In this document: positions 5,882 to 8,584 of the stretch, piece after piece
Layout: the number at the start of each line of letters is the position of its first letter
Position numbering within the stretch: the first letter of the stretch is position 1
DNA from: CBCXVS01 sp965178525
Lineage (GTDB): Bacteria > Tectomicrobia > Entotheonellia > Entotheonellales > Entotheonellaceae
Direction: 5' to 3'
Length of the DNA stretch: 8,584 nt
Assembly (NCBI GenBank): GCA_965178525.1
Contig: CBCXVS010000306.1
Span: 1-8,584, forward strand
The notes under the pieces: model-generated
Told to the model about the DNA's origin: nothing
What the model saw: only the letters and a program-made list of their open reading frames with translations
The model's database searches: none
Made by a program: the position numbers and the translations under genes

Positions 5882-6608
5882 TCATCCCAACTCATCCAGG
5901 AAGCCCCTCGCCTCCCGGAGATCTGCAGTCCCGAATCCCTCCGTAAACCAGCCGTAAATCTCTGCCAGTACCTGGCGGGCCTCGTTTCTCTTACCCTGAC
6001 GGCGCCAGAGCCGACTCAAACTCATCGCAGCTCGAAGTTCCCACGATTTCGCCTGCTGCCGCCGCGCCACCTCCAGAGCTTTCAAGAAACACGCCTCCGG
6101 CTCCCATTCCGCATTCCGTATCTTCGTTGCTCCCCGCAGGGGGCCGCATTCCGCATTCAGAAGCAATTCCCCCCGACACCGGTACAGCTCCGCTTCCCAC
6201 CACCGCTCGCCATGGGCCTCCATGATCCGCTGTGACTCGTCTAACATCCGCAAGCCTTCTACAGGCTGCTGCGCTTTGCCATACGTTTCGGCCAGGACAA
6301 CCAGATGATACGGCCGCGTAATCTCTGCTTCTGTGGCAACGTGGTCTGCTAAGCCTTGTTGTATCTGCCTCAGGCTCTCTTCATGCTGGCCCTGTGCTGC
6401 CAGCGCCCACCCCAACAGAACGGTCCCCTGGGCTGCCCAGTAGACAAAGTCCCGTTCCGTCGATAGGGTGACCGGCCGCCTTGGCCTGCTCGTACGTGGC
6501 ATGCCCCTGCCGGCAGAGGAGCCAAACAATGCCAGCGCAAACGAAGGCCTCCGACTGGCTGACGGGATGCGAGAGTTGTTGAGCCAGACTCAGGGCCTGA
6601 CGGGCCTG
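5882..6608 (-). pseudogene. C-terminal TPR part of the cyclase/ATPase regulator, after in-frame TAG and with a frameshift
   Basis: Homology to the TPR tail of the regulator continues directly after the TAG at 6609-6611: the frame reads QARQALSLAQQLSHP and runs to YEQAKAA. At about 6472-6477 the frame changes by one base. Removing one C from the CC at 6472-6473 joins YEQAKAA to VTLSTERDFVYW, which restores the family's TPR pattern, and the remaining reading frame runs to TGA at 5882-5884. The rest shows family hallmarks: a WALAAQGQHEE repeat helix, ERWWEAELYRCRGELLL, VARRQQAKSWELRAAMSLSRLW, and the C-terminus IYGWFTEGFGTADLREARGFLDELG. An ATG at 6529 opens this last frame but is not a real start, since the 18 residues after it are out-of-frame translation. 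A 54-bp low-complexity insertion lies at 6105-6158. With two lesions the full protein is unlikely to be made unless the assembly is wrong or TAG is read through. Confidence 0.8.
6105..6158. repeat. Intragenic GAATGCGG-type repeat insertion
   Basis: The 12-bp CATTCCGCATTC is present at 6105-6116 and again at 6147-6158, each copy being two overlapping ATTCCGC units. A short CCCC-GCA-GGGG hairpin lies at 6132-6142 between them. On the coding strand they give NAECG and IRNAEWE between GELLL and EACFLKALEVARRQ, two blocks that I expect to lie closer together in relatives. It looks like a small repeat inserted in frame into a tolerant inter-helix loop of the TPR domain. Confidence 0.55.
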
Positions 6609-8584
6609 CTATAAGGCCTGATCCGGATAACCCAGGAGCCACAAGGTGATACCAGCATAGCACGGGTTGGCAACCCGAAAGGCCGTCATGGCGGCGGCGG
6701 GTACCGACTGTGACTGTGGGGCGTCGTCGAGCCCGAAGCTCTCGGTGAAATGCCTGTGAGCCGCGCCGAACTCTGCCTGGAAAAGCGAGATAATCCCCAA
6801 CAGTTGGTGGGCTTGCGCGAGAAGAGCCGACTCCTGATGACGTTGCCCCAGTTGCAGAAACTGCTCCCCCAGCTCGGCGCTGGTATGGAACCGTGCCCGC
6901 GCCATATAAAACGTCCAGAGCCCTGTTAATATCCGTGCGAGCTGTGACGTCTCCCCGACCTCGCGGCATAGGGCCCTGGACCGGGCATACGCCTCTTCAA
7001 CGTCTGAAGCGGCATAGCCCTTGGTCCTGAGAAGGGTCCCGGCGAGGGTGATTTGTAGCGTCAGCTCGCGCTGGGTGCGAGCGGGTGTCTCCGGCAGCGT
7101 GTGCAGCAGTGTGAGTCCCTTGTGCAGATGTTCCAGGGCTTCCAGATGTGCCGAACGCGCAATAGCACGGCGGCCCGCCTGCTGCCAGTAGTCTAGGGCC
7201 GGCTCGGTGAGGCCTGCGTCCGTGTAGTGATGCGCCACGAGTTCGGGTTGGGTTTCAACGGTCTCGGGGAACTGCTGCGTCAACACCTCGGCAATATGCT
7301 GATGATACGGCTGGCGCGTACTCTTGAGCAGCGATTCATATGCCGTCTCTTGAATGAGGGCATGCTTGAAGCTGTAGGTGGCCAGAGTAGGGACGCCTCG
7401 TTGTTGCAGCAACCCGGCCTTCACGAGCTGCTCCAGCTCATTTTGCAACGTCGCGGCATCGCGTGGCGAGACCGCTTGTAAAAGTTCGTAGGAAAAGGTC
7501 CGCCCCAACGTGGCGCCTAGCTGGGCCAGGGCTCTGACGGGCGCCAGCCGGTCCAGACGGGCCATCAGCGAGTCGTGCAAGGTGGTGGGAATCGCCACAG
7601 GAGGTAAAGGGCCGGTCAGGACATAGCGGTCTTCTTCCTCCTGCAGCAGCCCCGATTCGAGCAGCAGCCGGGTCACTTCTTCGACAAAGAGCGGTATCCC
7701 GTCCGTTTTGGCCACCACTTGCCGCAGGACCTCGGCCGGCAGGCGCTTTCCGTCTGTCATCAGAGCCACCATGGCCTCAATCTGGGCGCGTCCCAAACGA
7801 TTGAGGCTGAGCCGAGTCAGCGGCGCGTTGATGGTCCAGGGCGGGCGAAACTCCGGGCGATAGGTGAGCACGGTCAGGATGCGAGTCGTGGGCGCCTGCT
7901 CCAGAAACAGACCTAACAGCTCCAGAGTCGAGGGGTCAGCCCAGTGGAGATCTTCCCAGACCATGAGCACTGGTTGCCGCGCCGCCTCCTGCAAGAGCGT
8001 CGCAATAAGGGCTTCGGCAATCTGGTGTTTTTGTTTTTCCGCGCTCAAGCGGATTGGCGGATAGCGCTCTAGCAGTGGCACCGAGAGCAACGCGGCGAAC
8101 AGCGGCACCGTCTCCTCCGGAAGGAGATGATACCGGCGCACAAAGCGCTCCAATTTGTCGAGCTTGTTCTCCGAGGTATCGTGGCGCCGAAAGCGCAGCA
8201 GCCGCTGAAAATGGTCGATGACCGGAGACAGGGCGCTGTGTTGATGATAGGGCGAACAGCGAAACGTGGCCATGACCGCTGTCCCCCGCTGAATACGCTC
8301 GGAGAGGGCCTGCACCAGGCGGGATTTGCCAATGCCCGTCTCCCCGCTCAACACCACCACTTGTTGGCGCCCACTCCGACTCTGTTCCCAGCACGCCAAG
8401 AGCTGCCGCACTTCCGATTCGCGGCCTATCAATGGCGTCAGTCCCTCGTTGATGACATCCAGGCGACTCCGTGCGCCACTCTCCCGCAGCACCCGATAGA
8501 TGGCCATGGGCTGGGACACGCCTTTGAGCTGCTGTTGCCCTCGTGCCTGGCACGCGAAATACCCCTGGACAAGCCGGTAGGTCG
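6609..8584 (-). CDS. Nucleotide cyclase homology domain / AAA ATPase / TPR regulator, partial (N-terminus outside window, ends at in-frame TAG)
   Basis: The frame enters from the window edge: the first 30 or so codons (YRLVQGYF, ELKGV-like LKGVSQPMAIYRVLRES) are the end of a class III adenylate/guanylate cyclase homology domain, so the GTG at 8519 is internal and the true start lies upstream. Next comes an AAA_16-type ATPase: IGRESEVRQLL, the Walker A loop GETGIGKS (8345-8322), and Walker B with LMVWEDLHW (7967-7941), followed by TYRPEF. Then come a helical region with KHALIQETAYESLLKSTR and TPR repeats (for example YTDAGLTEPALDYWQQAGRRA, near 7235-7170). Relatives couple cyclic-nucleotide signalling to ATPase and protein-interaction modules in the cytoplasm; whether this cyclase domain is catalytic cannot be seen. 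The frame ends at TAG 6611-6609 after YPDQAL, in the middle of a TPR helix whose next residues continue unshifted. It lies upstream of the radical SAM gene, which could make it a regulator of that operon, but nothing in the sequence proves this. Confidence 0.88.
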   Translation of the reverse strand, partial: TYRLVQGYFACQARGQQQLKGVSQPMAIYRVLRESGARSRLDVINEGLTPLIGRESEVRQLLACWEQSRSGRQQVVVLSGETGIGKSRLVQALSERIQRGTAVMATFRCSPYHQHSALSPVIDHFQRLLRFRRHDTSENKLDKLERFVRRYHLLPEETVPLFAALLSVPLLERYPPIRLSAEKQKHQIAEALIATLLQEAARQPVLMVWEDLHWADPSTLELLGLFLEQAPTTRILTVLTYRPEFRPPWTINAPLTRLSLNRLGRAQIEAMVALMTDGKRLPAEVLRQVVAKTDGIPLFVEEVTRLLLESGLLQEEEDRYVLTGPLPPVAIPTTLHDSLMARLDRLAPVRALAQLGATLGRTFSYELLQAVSPRDAATLQNELEQLVKAGLLQQRGVPTLATYSFKHALIQETAYESLLKSTRQPYHQHIAEVLTQQFPETVETQPELVAHHYTDAGLTEPALDYWQQAGRRAIARSAHLEALEHLHKGLTLLHTLPETPARTQRELTLQITLAGTLLRTKGYAASDVEEAYARSRALCREVGETSQLARILTGLWTFYMARARFHTSAELGEQFLQLGQRHQESALLAQAHQLLGIISLFQAEFGAAHRHFTESFGLDDAPQSQSVPAAAMTAFRVANPCYAGITLWLLGYPDQAL

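Noticed and set aside
6530..6608. Natural C-terminus of the regulator at the TAG, with a separate gene starting at 6529
   Set aside because: TPR-family sequence continues directly after the TAG, and the first residues after the ATG at 6529 are out-of-frame translation of that same sequence.
6370..6969. 199-codon minus-strand ORF overlapping the regulator
   Set aside because: Other-frame shadow of the TPR region; it lacks any family motif, while the true frame keeps the TPR pattern through this stretch.
8517..8519. GTG start for the ATPase at 8519
   Set aside because: The frame continues upstream to the window edge with sequence matching the end of a cyclase homology domain, so this is an internal codon.
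7936..8553. 205-codon minus-strand ORF overlapping the ATPase domain
   Set aside because: Shadow frame of the AAA ATPase; the Walker motifs are in the other frame.

Overview
The window is bacterial DNA, GC-rich by eye, and every protein gene I can support reads on the minus strand. From high to low coordinates they are: (i) the downstream part of a large regulator with a cyclase homology domain, an AAA ATPase and TPR repeats (8584-5882); (ii) a B12-binding radical SAM enzyme (5764-4211); (iii) a VAO/PCMH-type FAD-linked oxidase (4127-2385); (iv) a GMC-family, cholesterol-oxidase-like flavoprotein (1959-77). The only plus-strand element is the extreme 3' end of a group II intron at 1-76, recognised from its domain V and domain VI RNA structure. 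No tRNA, rRNA or CRISPR array was seen. Large cyclase/ATPase/TPR proteins, long GMC oxidoreductases and group II introns together suggest a large-genome, metabolically rich bacterium, for example something like Tectomicrobia/'Entotheonella' or a deltaproteobacterial or NC10-like lineage. That guess comes from protein style only and is weak.

The two central genes, radical SAM and FAD oxidase, are intact. Each has a good Shine-Dalgarno sequence, and they lie 83 bp apart with no convincing terminator, so they look like one operon. The two outer genes are damaged. The regulator has an in-frame TAG (6609-6611) and a one-base frameshift near 6472-6477, and protein homology continues across both. 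The GMC gene has an in-frame TAG at codon 243 (1231-1233) with a fully open, conserved frame after it. It is then cut at codon 628 by the antisense group II intron. All three stops that end recognisable proteins are TGA, TAA and TGA, whereas both internal stops are TAG. Gene decay is the simpler explanation, but read-through or reassignment of TAG deserves a check.

The 425-bp gap between the FAD oxidase and the GMC gene (1960-2384) holds a near-consensus sigma-70 promoter facing the GMC gene (TTGACT, 17 bp, CATAAT). It is followed by an unusually long leader of about 200 nt. The leader carries an 11-bp direct repeat with 21-bp period, a small perfect hairpin between the two copies, and a 10-bp inverted repeat enclosing all of these.

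Taken together, a cobalamin-type radical SAM enzyme beside two flavin oxidases suggests an oxidative tailoring or lipid/isoprenoid modification locus. The substrate cannot be read from the sequence.
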